Below, piece after piece: positions 8,616 to 15,322 of a stretch of 15,612 nt of DNA (the first letter of the stretch is position 1; every line of letters starts with the position of its first letter). The DNA comes from Clostridia bacterium (lineage in GTDB: Bacteria; Bacillota; Clostridia; UMGS1810), in contig JAEDEG010000058.1 of NCBI GenBank assembly GCA_016293435.1, positions 1 through 15,612 of the forward strand, written 5' to 3'. The notes under the pieces were generated by a model, which ran no database searches, had not been told where the DNA came from, and saw only the letters and a list, made by a program, of their open reading frames with translations. The position numbers and the translations under genes were made by a program.

Positions 8616-10127
8616 TTGACAAACAGAACATATATCTGCATAGATCTAAAATCCTTTTATGCATCGGTAGAATGTGTAGAAAGAGGGCTCGACCCTTTAA
8701 CTACCAATCTTGTGGTAGCAGATTCGAGCAGAACCGAAAAAACAATATGTCTTGCCGTTACCCCGGCGCTTAAAAGCTGCGGTGTGCCGGGAAGACCGAG
8801 GCTTTTTGAAGTGATTCAGATTGTGCGAAAAATCAATGCCGAAAGGCGAGCCAAAGCCAAATACCACCGTTTTGACAAAGAATCGTGTGACGCGGCGGAG
8901 CTTGGCAAAAATCCCAATCTTGAGCTGTCTTACATTGTTGCGCCGCCGCGAATGGCATATTATATGGAATACAGCACCAATATATATAAAATATACTTAA
9001 AATATGTTGCACCCGAGGATATACATGTATATTCTATTGACGAGGTTTTTATTGATGTAACAGGATATCTAAAAACCTATCGTCAAACCGCCCGTGAGCT
9101 TGCCATAACCATAATCCGCGACGTGCACTCTACCACGGGTATAACCGCAACAGTCGGAATCGGTACAAATATGTACCTTGCCAAAATTGCCATGGATATT
9201 GTTGCAAAGCATATGCCGCCCGATAAAAACGGTGTGAGAATTGCCGAGCTTGATGAAATGTCATACCGACAGAACCTATGGAATCACAAACCACTGACAG
9301 ATTTTTGGCGAATAGGCAAAGGCTATTGCAAAAAGCTTGAGGCAAACGGGCTTTATACCATGGGTGATATTGCCCGCTTTTCCACATCGGAATACGGTGA
9401 AAAAAAGCTGTATAAGCTATTTGGGATAAATGCAGAGCTTCTCATAGACCATGCTTGGGGCTGGGAGCCGTGCACCATAACCGATATAAAATCATATGTG
9501 CCCGAAAACAGGAGCATGGGCTCAGGTCAGGTGCTCCACTGCGCCTACAATTTTGAAAAAGCAAAGCTAATTGCAAGAGAAATGACCGAATTGCTGGTGC
9601 TTGATCTGGTAGAAAAAAGGCTTGTGACAGACCAGATTGTGCTCACAGTCGGATATGATATTGACAATTTGACCGACAGTCACATAAGCAGCTATTACAA
9701 AGGCGAGGTCACAACCGACCGCTACGGCAGATCCATACCCAAGCAAGCGCACGGCAGTATAAATATAGACTGTTTTACATCCTCTACCCTGCTTATTATG
9801 GACAAAGTTATGGAGCTTTTTGACAAAATTGTGGACAAAATGCTCTTGGTAAGAAGAATGAGTGTGGTTGCAAACCATGTCAAAAACGAAAACATGGTTG
9901 AACCGCCTCCGCAATATGAACAGCTGGATTTCTTTACCGATTATGAAAAGCTGGAAAAAGAACGCATCGAAAAAGACCTCAAGCTGAAAAAAGAGCGAAA
10001 AATTCAGGAAACAATGATAAAGCTCAAAAACCGTTTTGGAAAAAATGCCGTTTTAAAGGGAACAAACCTCAAAGACGGTGGCACAACAATAGAACGAAAC
10101 CGTCAGATTGGCGGCCATAAGGCTTAA
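8616..10127 (+). CDS. Y-family translesion DNA polymerase, UvrX/UmuC-like
   Basis: This is a 503-aa Y-family polymerase, expected to copy past DNA damage with low fidelity. The catalytic acidic residues are Asp10 in CIDLKSFYASVE and Asp142-Glu143 in YSIDEVFIDVT; Tyr15 is in the steric-gate position. GIGTNMYLAKIAMDIVAK (181-198) is a family motif. The little-finger region follows, then a QLDFF motif (436-440) matching a beta-clamp binding pentapeptide, and a charged, probably helical tail (444-470). The IDLKSFYASVE form and the DSSRTEKTICLAV stretch are closer to UvrX/YqjW proteins than to DinB. The frame is open from 8568. TTG 8616 is chosen because AAAGGGGG lies 7 nt upstream and TNRTYICID begins the normal fold. 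A YolD-like gene follows, as is common for this subfamily. Confidence 0.9.
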   Translation: MTNRTYICIDLKSFYASVECVERGLDPLTTNLVVADSSRTEKTICLAVTPALKSCGVPGRPRLFEVIQIVRKINAERRAKAKYHRFDKESCDAAELGKNPNLELSYIVAPPRMAYYMEYSTNIYKIYLKYVAPEDIHVYSIDEVFIDVTGYLKTYRQTARELAITIIRDVHSTTGITATVGIGTNMYLAKIAMDIVAKHMPPDKNGVRIAELDEMSYRQNLWNHKPLTDFWRIGKGYCKKLEANGLYTMGDIARFSTSEYGEKKLYKLFGINAELLIDHAWGWEPCTITDIKSYVPENRSMGSGQVLHCAYNFEKAKLIAREMTELLVLDLVEKRLVTDQIVLTVGYDIDNLTDSHISSYYKGEVTTDRYGRSIPKQAHGSINIDCFTSSTLLIMDKVMELFDKIVDKMLLVRRMSVVANHVKNENMVEPPPQYEQLDFFTDYEKLEKERIEKDLKLKKERKIQETMIKLKNRFGKNAVLKGTNLKDGGTTIERNRQIGGHKA

Positions 10128-10139
10128 AAGGAGTTAACC

Positions 10140-10622
10140 ATGTCAGATTCAACCGGTAAATATGATGATATTATAAATATGCCGCGCCCGATGTCTAAAA
10201 CGCGAAAGCATATGTCCAACCACGACAGAGCGGCACAGTTTGCACCGTTTGCGGCGCTTACCGGCTATGACGAAGCTGTGAGCGAGACGGCAAGGCTTAC
10301 CGACAGGGTCATAGACCTTGATGAATATGAAAAAGACGAAATAAACAGAAAACTGTGTTATCTGCGCGACAACATGGACACTACTGTTAAAATAACATTT
10401 TTTGTGCCGGATGAAAAAAAAGAAGGCGGAGAATACAAAACTACTGAGGCAGAAATCGTCAAAATCCGCTATTATGAAAGAGAACTGATTTTAAACACCG
10501 GCGAAGTAATAGCCATAGACAAAATTGCTGCAATAGAGGGCGACGTTTTTGACAAGCTCGAATTTCAAAAAGAAGAAGCGGCGCAAGGATGCGCCTATGA
10601 GGAGGATTATAATGAATTTTGA
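10140..10622 (+). CDS. YolD-like protein
   Basis: A soluble 160-aa protein resembling YolD-like proteins found beside UvrX-type polymerases in Firmicutes. The recognisable core is the N-terminal MPRPMSKTRKHMSNHDRAAQFAPFAALTGYDEA region (roughly 14-46), followed by the helical stretch LTDRVIDLDEYEKDEINRKL. The C-terminal half (about 80-140) looks beta-rich, with repeated charged strands; the tail is acidic. The biochemical role is not settled for the family; a partner or regulator of the polymerase is a plausible inference from the pairing. It starts 12 nt after the polymerase stop with a good AAAGGAG site, so the two are one transcript. Its last 11 nt overlap the next gene. Confidence 0.8.
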   Translation: MSDSTGKYDDIINMPRPMSKTRKHMSNHDRAAQFAPFAALTGYDEAVSETARLTDRVIDLDEYEKDEINRKLCYLRDNMDTTVKITFFVPDEKKEGGEYKTTEAEIVKIRYYERELILNTGEVIAIDKIAAIEGDVFDKLEFQKEEAAQGCAYEEDYNEF

Positions 10623-11721
10623 TAATGGAAAAAGTCTTGGTTTTGGATGTATGAGACTGCCGATGAACGGTGACAAGGTAGATTATGAAGAGTTTTGCCG
10701 CATGACGGACAAATATCTTGAATCCGGATTTAACTATTTTGATACTGCACACGGATACATAGACGGTAAAAGCGAAACTGCAATCAGGGATTGTCTGTCA
10801 AAAAGGCACCCGAGAGAGTCTTTTGTGTTGGCAAACAAGTTGTCGAGTCCATATTTTGAGCGTGAAGAGGATATTGTACCGTTTTTTGAAAGTCAACTGA
10901 AAAATTGCGGAGTAGAATATTTTGATTTTTATCTTTTTCATGCGTTGAACCGAAATTCTTACGAAAAATACAAAGCCTGCAAAGCTTTTGAAACAGTGCA
11001 GAATTTAAAAAAAGAAGGCAAGATAAAACACATAGCCATGTCTTTTCATGATACGGCAGATATTTTGGACAAAATACTTTGTGAAAATCCGTGTATTGAA
11101 GCCGTACAGCTTCAAATTAATTATCTCGACTATGATGATCCCGGAGTTCAGAGCAAAAAATGCTATGATATTGCCGAAAAGCATAATAAGCCGGTTATTG
11201 TCATGGAGCCGGTAAAGGGCGGTGCACTGGTTAATCTGCCGCAGGCGGCTGCAAAAATAGTAAATGAGCTCAATCCCGGAGCAAGTCTCGCATCGTTTGC
11301 CATTCGCTATGCCGCATCGCTGCCAAGGGTTTTCATGGTGCTTTCGGGTATGGGAAATATGGATATGATGAATGACAATATAAATACACTAAAGGGCTTC
11401 AAGCCTTTCACATCTGCCGAGGAGCTTGCCGCAGCGAATCTCAGAAATATCATACGCAAATGCAGGCAGATACAATGCACAAAGTGTGAATACTGTCTTG
11501 CCACATGCTCAAAGGAAATTAAAATACCATATATATTTGAGGCCTACAACACATATCTTTCCGCCAAAGCAACACATAGCGAAGCTAAAGAAAAATTGCC
11601 CTCTCAAGGCGGAAAAGCATCGGATTGTATAGGCTGCGGAAAATGTGAAGCAATTTGTCCGCAGGGTCTTAAAATAAGAGACTTGCTATCGGAAATAACA
11701 AGAAGATTCGGCTTGAAATAA
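10612..11721 (+). CDS. Aldo/keto reductase with C-terminal two-cluster ferredoxin-like domain
   Basis: A 369-aa NAD(P)H-type oxidoreductase fused to an Fe-S module. The TIM barrel (about 1-280) has the aldo/keto reductase tetrad: Asp44 and Tyr49 in FDTAHGY, Lys76 in ANKL, His110 in LFHA. The C-terminus carries two CxxCxxCxxxC motifs, Cys289/292/295/299 and Cys339/342/345/349 (CIGCGKCEAIC), with spacing fit for two [4Fe-4S] clusters. Such fusions are common in anaerobes; the substrate is unknown. The start ATG 10612 follows TGAGGAGG and begins NFDNGKSLGFGCMRLP, the normal barrel entry; the longer open frame back to 10549 lies inside the yolD-like gene. The 11-nt overlap implies coupled translation with that gene. 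A terminator hairpin follows. Confidence 0.92.
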   Translation: MNFDNGKSLGFGCMRLPMNGDKVDYEEFCRMTDKYLESGFNYFDTAHGYIDGKSETAIRDCLSKRHPRESFVLANKLSSPYFEREEDIVPFFESQLKNCGVEYFDFYLFHALNRNSYEKYKACKAFETVQNLKKEGKIKHIAMSFHDTADILDKILCENPCIEAVQLQINYLDYDDPGVQSKKCYDIAEKHNKPVIVMEPVKGGALVNLPQAAAKIVNELNPGASLASFAIRYAASLPRVFMVLSGMGNMDMMNDNINTLKGFKPFTSAEELAAANLRNIIRKCRQIQCTKCEYCLATCSKEIKIPYIFEAYNTYLSAKATHSEAKEKLPSQGGKASDCIGCGKCEAICPQGLKIRDLLSEITRRFGLK

Positions 11722-11760
11722 GCAGGTGGTTTTTCATAATCGCAGTCTCCTGTTATGTTG

Positions 11761-11792
11761 ACGGACAGTCCGTGAGGGCTGTCCGTATTTTA
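11761..11792 (+). terminator. Terminator hairpin after the aldo/keto reductase gene
   Basis: ACGGACAGTC (11761-11770) pairs with GGCTGTCCGT (11777-11786) around the loop CGTGAG, a 10-bp stem with one G-U pair, followed by ATTTTAT. It sits 39 nt after the reductase stop and 13 nt from the end of the convergent exonuclease III gene. The T tract is on the + strand side only, so it should work mainly for the polymerase-reductase operon. Confidence 0.75.
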
Positions 11793-11799
11793 TGTCAAG

Positions 11800-12555
11800 T
11801 TATATATCCATCAAAAGCTCCACCGGGCAATGGTCAGAGCCGAGTATGTCGGTATGAATTTTTGCATCGGAAAGATTGTCTTTTATATCATCAGATGCGA
11901 GAAAGTAGTCAATTCTCCATCCCGCGTTGCGGCTACGCGCACTGAAACGGTATGACCACCACGAATAAATGTCGGTCATGTCGGGATAAAAATGACGGAA
12001 GGTATCCACAAAGCCCGCCGCCTTAAGAGCTCGAAATTTTTCGCGTTCTTCATTTGTAAAGCCTGCATTGCGGGTATTGGCTTTTGGGTTTTTGAGATCA
12101 ATCTCTTCTGCAGCCACGTTGAGGTCACCGCATACCACAGTCGGCTTTTTGTCTTTGAGAGAGCAAAGATAAGCTCTGAAATCATCCTCCCATTTCATGC
12201 GATAGTCAAGACGCTGAAGCTCATTTTGCGAATTGGGTGTATACACGCACACAAGGTAGAATTTTTCATATTCCAAAGTGATTACTCTTCCCTCGCGGTC
12301 GTGCTCGTCCATTCCAATGCCGAGAGAAACATCAATCGGTTTTTCTTTTGAAAAAACAGCGGTTCCCGAATAACCCTTTTTTTCGGCATAGTTCCAGTAC
12401 TGATTATATCCGGGCAAATCAAGCTCAATCTGACCCTCCTGAAGCTTGGTTTCCTGCAGGCAGAAAATATCTGCATCAAGAGCCCAAAAAGCTTCCATAA
12501 AGTTTTTTCCGACAACGGCTCTGAGTCCGTTTACATTCCAAGATATTAATTTCAT
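11800..12555 (-). CDS. xth: Exonuclease III / AP endonuclease
   Basis: A 251-aa enzyme of the exonuclease-endonuclease-phosphatase fold, expected to cut DNA 5' of abasic sites and to have 3'-to-5' exonuclease and 3'-repair activity in base excision repair. The whole active-site set is present: Asn7 in SWNVNGLR, Glu35 in LQETK, Tyr105 in YTPNSQ, Asp144 and Asn146 in GDLNVA, and Asp241-His242 in GSDHCPV. The WRIDYFLAS stretch near the end is also typical. The start follows AAGGAGAT with correct spacing. It lies 25 nt downstream of the membrane-protein gene on the same strand and has no obvious promoter of its own, so it is probably read from the promoter near 13210. Bacillus homologues are called exoA. 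Confidence 0.94.
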   Translation of the reverse strand: MKLISWNVNGLRAVVGKNFMEAFWALDADIFCLQETKLQEGQIELDLPGYNQYWNYAEKKGYSGTAVFSKEKPIDVSLGIGMDEHDREGRVITLEYEKFYLVCVYTPNSQNELQRLDYRMKWEDDFRAYLCSLKDKKPTVVCGDLNVAAEEIDLKNPKANTRNAGFTNEEREKFRALKAAGFVDTFRHFYPDMTDIYSWWSYRFSARSRNAGWRIDYFLASDDIKDNLSDAKIHTDILGSDHCPVELLMDI

Positions 12556-12580
12556 AGTTTATCTCCTTGTAAAAAAATTC

Positions 12581-13084
12581 TTAACGGTTATTATCCGAAT
12601 TGTTTTTAATCTCTTTTTCAACAACTCTGGCATCTATTGTTGCATCGCTTTGTGCCGATTCATCGGTATCAACAACCTCTTCAATCCGGCGTTCAGTAGG
12701 GTTAACGCTTTCTATATACTGCATAGAGAACAGAGTGCACATCCACTGACCCAGTGTCCACAGTACACATATGGGAACTATTATTATCAAAAAAAGCTTT
12801 ATGCCGTGCCAATCATAATGATCCGAAAAGCCTATGGCTATTACAGGCGTCGCCACAATGCCAAAAATTACGACTTCTACTGCAATCAACAAAAGCACAT
12901 CCCCCACACCCGAAAAATCACCCTTGGAAAAGGTAAATGTCAGAGTGCACATAAACACCACCACAAAGCAGTAGTACACTGTTGCAATCAGCTTTTTGAT
13001 TATGGAACCCGAGCGAAATCCGGGTACAGAAAATCGGCTGTATTTTTTTGGACGTTGGTTAACATTGGTATTTAAAACTCTCAT
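12581..13084 (-). CDS. Three-helix membrane protein of unknown function
   Basis: I do not recognise this 167-aa protein. It has a basic N-terminus (residues 1-31, six Arg/Lys before residue 25). Three hydrophobic segments suited to membrane helices follow at about 32-52, 61-86 and 94-120. An acidic, polar tail of about 45 residues (123-167) has many Asp, Glu and Asn. There is no signal-peptide cleavage site, so it should be an integral membrane protein, probably with the N-terminus inside. It could be a small regulator or scaffold, but nothing in the sequence fixes a job. ATG at 13084 follows AGAGGTG. It has a clear promoter and a structured leader, and xth follows 25 nt downstream, so the two are probably co-transcribed. 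Confidence 0.7.
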   Translation of the reverse strand: MRVLNTNVNQRPKKYSRFSVPGFRSGSIIKKLIATVYYCFVVVFMCTLTFTFSKGDFSGVGDVLLLIAVEVVIFGIVATPVIAIGFSDHYDWHGIKLFLIIIVPICVLWTLGQWMCTLFSMQYIESVNPTERRIEEVVDTDESAQSDATIDARVVEKEIKNNSDNNR

Positions 13085-13175
13085 TTGTACACCTCTTGCA
13101 TAATATTTTTGTATATAATAAATTGTCTTTTATACTTTATGGTAAATTTAGCTCATCTCGGGCAATTTTAGAAAT

Positions 13176-13195
13176 AAGCTTGCATTGCAAGGCTT
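13176..13195 (-). promoter_or_regulatory. Hairpin at the expected 5' end of the membrane-protein mRNA
   Basis: AAGCTTG (13176-13182) and CAAGGCTT (13188-13195) pair, with one bulged G, around the loop CATTG. On the minus strand this begins about 3 nt after the start predicted from the promoter at 13205-13233. A 5'-terminal hairpin could protect the mRNA from decay; the leader then runs about 90 nt more to the ATG with no other strong structure noticed. Confidence 0.45.
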
Positions 13196-13204
13196 TCTGT
13201 GATT

Positions 13205-13233
13205 ATTATATCACAACACACCATATTTTGCAA
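13205..13233 (-). promoter_or_regulatory. Promoter for membrane protein and xth
   Basis: Read on the minus strand, TTGCAA (13233-13228) and TATAAT (13210-13205) are 17 bp apart. These are the same hexamers and spacing as the polymerase promoter at 8507. Transcription should begin near 13198, giving a leader of about 114 nt. The -10 lies inside a dyad (13198-13215), described in the findings. It starts inside the space just after the 13240-14010 gene, so the membrane protein need not depend on read-through. Confidence 0.7.
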
Positions 13234-13239
13234 ACATAA

Positions 13240-14010
13240 TTATATAAATAATTTATCATCTGAAAGGCGGCAAAAATACTGTCCGTCGTCAAAGAGCCCG
13301 ATACCCACGCAAAAATATTTTTTCCCTGCGCTTTCGGCAAAAAAAGCACAGTCCGACACATTGCTCATAGGATGAGGATACGATGTGGGACAGCCTACAC
13401 AAAGAGCAAAAATGTTTTTTTGTTCAGTTTGTGATATATACCACTCTCCCCCGTTGGCAAATGCACGCACAAATGCAGAATCAAAAACAATATGCTCAAA
13501 GGAGGTGAGTGAAAAAGTGCACCTTACATCCTCTACCCTATGCCACGAAAACTGTGGAATTGCGGGCAGCTCTGCCCGGGGAAGAGTTTTTATAAATTCC
13601 GATATCTTTTTGATGCAAAATGCGGCTTCGTCTCTGTAGTCCACCCTATCCGAAAGACCCGAGAGTGCCCTAACCGCGCCCGCAATTGCCGAGTCGGGTG
13701 CATCTAATCTTTGAGACAGATAAACTTCTCCTCCGGGCATTTCTACCGAAAAACAGGTGATGCTATCAAGTAAAATACCTCCGTCTGCAAGATATGTCAT
13801 GGGGTAGGATTTTGAAACCAATGCTCGCTCTGTTGCAAGGCTGCCAAGAAAAAGCTTTGACCGCTCACCGCCGGAGTCTGCATTTATATACAGCTTGCCT
13901 CCCGTGGCATCGGGGCACTCCAAACAGCAGTCTATATAAAAAAGACTGTCATCCCATCTATATTTGAGTTCAGATGACGGAAAAGCATCAAAGGCTACGG
14001 TTGATTGCAT
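13240..14010 (-). CDS. Hypothetical soluble protein, 256 aa
   Basis: I do not recognise this protein. It is 256 aa with no signal peptide and no membrane segment. It has alternating short hydrophobic stretches that suggest much beta structure, and 11 cysteines: Cys28, 29 and 32 (CCLEC), 86, 132, 164, 204 and 207 (CVGC), 221, 234, 247. The CCLEC and CVGC pairs could bind a metal, but they are far apart and no known metal motif is complete. The segment 104-145 looks helical (alanine-rich SAIAGAVRALSGL, then CIKKISEFIKTL). ATG at 14010 is preceded by GAGGGGG and seven T. That ribosome binding site lies in the arm of a terminator-like hairpin. Length, clean frame and codon pattern like its neighbours support a real gene. 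Confidence 0.65.
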   Translation of the reverse strand: MQSTVAFDAFPSSELKYRWDDSLFYIDCCLECPDATGGKLYINADSGGERSKLFLGSLATERALVSKSYPMTYLADGGILLDSITCFSVEMPGGEVYLSQRLDAPDSAIAGAVRALSGLSDRVDYRDEAAFCIKKISEFIKTLPRAELPAIPQFSWHRVEDVRCTFSLTSFEHIVFDSAFVRAFANGGEWYISQTEQKNIFALCVGCPTSYPHPMSNVSDCAFFAESAGKKYFCVGIGLFDDGQYFCRLSDDKLFI

Positions 14011-14050
14011 AAAAAAACCCCCTCAGAAAATTATATAATTCCGAGAGGGC
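14011..14050 (-). terminator. Terminator-like hairpin ending at the ATG of the 256-aa gene
   Basis: On the minus strand GCCCTCTCGGAA (14050-14039) pairs with TTCTGAGGGGGT (14028-14017), 12 pairs with three wobbles, around a 10-nt AT-only loop. A run of T continues to 14011, one base before the ATG. It lies 100 nt after the tmcAL stop and would end that transcript. The 3' arm contains the GAGGGGG ribosome binding site of the following gene, and the loop contains TATAAT (14035-14030), a possible -10 without a good -35. It may be a plain terminator or an attenuator. Confidence 0.65.
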
Positions 14051-14073
14051 ATTTATTCTATTTATTTCAATAA

Positions 14074-14168
14074 GCGGCAAAGCCGCGTCATTCAACGTTT
14101 TCAGTGGGAGATTGAACTCCCACTGAAAAAATTAAATGTCACCCGCCGCCTATAGAGGCGGGGGACAT
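14074..14168. repeat. Array of three palindromes between tmcAL and the 256-aa gene
   Basis: Three hairpins lie in a row. First, GCGGC (14074-14078) and GCCGC (14082-14086) with loop AAA. Second, TTTTCAGTGGGAG (14098-14110) and CTCCCACTGAAAA (14117-14129), a perfect 13-bp stem with loop ATTGAA. Third, ATGTC (14136-14140) with GACAT (14164-14168), enclosing CCGCCT (14146-14151) and AGGCGG (14156-14161) around ATAG. The tmcAL stop falls in the third. TTCAA (14091-14095) can pair with TTGAA of the second loop. No coding frame is evident between the genes. It resembles small non-autonomous palindromic elements or a structured 3' RNA; which one cannot be told from one copy. Confidence 0.6.
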
Positions 14169-15322
14169 CTTAATTTAGTTATAACCGGAGAACGTAAAAA
14201 ATCCATTCCGCATATTCTTTTGCTCACATCTTCCGAACACAAAAAAGCAAGATCGGTGGCGGCAATATCCATCTCAAACATTGCGCCGCCCTTATAGTCG
14301 GAGGTTTTTGTTACAACGCTAAGCTTTGAGCATTTTTTTATCTTTCTTATAATCTCCGTACCTTTGTTGCCGGCGGCAAGGATTCTTACATATTCGGGCA
14401 AATGCTCTCCTCTTATGCCAAGCATACAGCAAAGGCAAAATCTTTTTATGCGGTGAAGTGTATATCTTTTGGAAACACAAGCCTCAAAAAGTGCTTCAAC
14501 AGTGGTCGACTTTGCCGCAGTTTTGATTATCAGATTGGCAAGCCCTTCCTCATAGCCCTTTATATCGCAAAGTGAATCGGAGGACACGTTTCGAAAAAAT
14601 CCGAGAATATAGCTTTCGGCATTTTTTAAAAGATGAATATTCCTATCGGAATAATCCGGTGCATACTGCATATAATCATCGCCGCTTTTTATCATACCGC
14701 GGATAGCAGACGCACTTTTATATTGGTCGGCAGATTCACCGGAATGGTAGTCGTTGTTGCGCTTTACGGTATATACTTTCATTGGGGATGAAAGCTTTTT
14801 GATTGCGCCAATGTAGCACATACCGAGAATATTGTTGGGCGAAAAAAAATTTTTTGGCAAAGAAGGAATGCACTGTCTGAGCGCATATTCGCAAGCGGTG
14901 GGATATCCGCTGCCGCTATCAAGCTTTGCCCCCAAAGCTTCTTTATACTCGTCGGAGGGATGAGCAGCAAGTTCGGCGCACTGCTCCGCCATAGAAATAT
15001 CACCAAGCTCCGAACCAAAGCAAATTGAGTCTGTTACACCCATGTCGTTTAAAATTCTGACAGCACCGTATGCAAAATTTTCGGCCGACTGCAATGCATA
15101 ATATGCCGGAAGTTCAACAACCAAATCGGCACCGCCGTCTATTGCATCTTTTGCTCTGCACCACTTATCAAAAATTGCACACTCGCCGCGCTGTACCATA
15201 CTGCCGCTCATTATGCATACGGCAGTGTCCGATCCACTCAGCTTTTTTGCTTCGGCAATGTGATATCGGTGACCAAAATGAAAGGGATTGTATTCACAAA
15301 TAATACCAACTGACTTATTCAA
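14150..15322 (-). CDS. tmcAL: tRNA(Met) cytidine acetate ligase (YlbM family)
   Basis: TmcAL uses ATP and acetate to acetylate the wobble cytidine of elongator tRNA-Met, which keeps AUA from being misread. The 390-aa protein has the nucleotidyltransferase start VGIICEYNPFHFGH (5-18) with a HxGH motif, then IMSGSMVQRGE (37-47), ELPAYYALQSAENFA, the SPNNILG segment (161-167), and SASAIRGMI (203-210), all typical of this family. The start is TTG at 15322: GAGG lies 8 nt upstream, the fold begins at once, and the frame closes with TGA four codons earlier. No ATG is in frame there. The C-terminus ends RSPVITK then LRCPPPL, the last codons lying in a palindrome; those final residues may be non-native. 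It has its own promoter and stands apart from other tRNA-modification genes. Confidence 0.9.
   Translation of the reverse strand: MNKSVGIICEYNPFHFGHRYHIAEAKKLSGSDTAVCIMSGSMVQRGECAIFDKWCRAKDAIDGGADLVVELPAYYALQSAENFAYGAVRILNDMGVTDSICFGSELGDISMAEQCAELAAHPSDEYKEALGAKLDSGSGYPTACEYALRQCIPSLPKNFFSPNNILGMCYIGAIKKLSSPMKVYTVKRNNDYHSGESADQYKSASAIRGMIKSGDDYMQYAPDYSDRNIHLLKNAESYILGFFRNVSSDSLCDIKGYEEGLANLIIKTAAKSTTVEALFEACVSKRYTLHRIKRFCLCCMLGIRGEHLPEYVRILAAGNKGTEIIRKIKKCSKLSVVTKTSDYKGGAMFEMDIAATDLAFLCSEDVSKRICGMDFLRSPVITKLRCPPPL

Noticed and set aside
11761..11786. Terminator for xth on the minus strand
   Set aside because: Read in that direction the stem is followed by CAACATAACA with no T run, so efficient termination of xth there is not supported.
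12282..12515. Other antisense or out-of-frame open frames inside conserved genes
   Set aside because: They fall within genes with full catalytic motif sets in another frame and lack ribosome sites; they are shadows.
12446..13075. A 209-aa open frame on the + strand opposite xth and the membrane protein
   Set aside because: It lies antisense to two better-supported genes, has no ribosome site, and its protein is a low-complexity shadow rich in His, Tyr and Lys.
13176..13195. Terminator for the 256-aa gene
   Set aside because: On the minus strand the hairpin is followed by only a short, mixed ATTTCTA sequence, and the promoter -10 lies between it and the gene end. A leader hairpin fits better.
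13198..13215. CRP- or Rex-type operator from the TGTGA...TCACA pattern
   Set aside because: The half-sites TGTGA and TCACA are 8 bp apart, whereas CRP and Rex sites have 6. It is kept only as an unassigned dyad.
14098..14129. Bidirectional intrinsic terminator at the 13-bp hairpin
   Set aside because: The T tract is on the 5' side and the A tract on the 3' side of the stem on both strands, the reverse of a terminator; no U run follows the stem.
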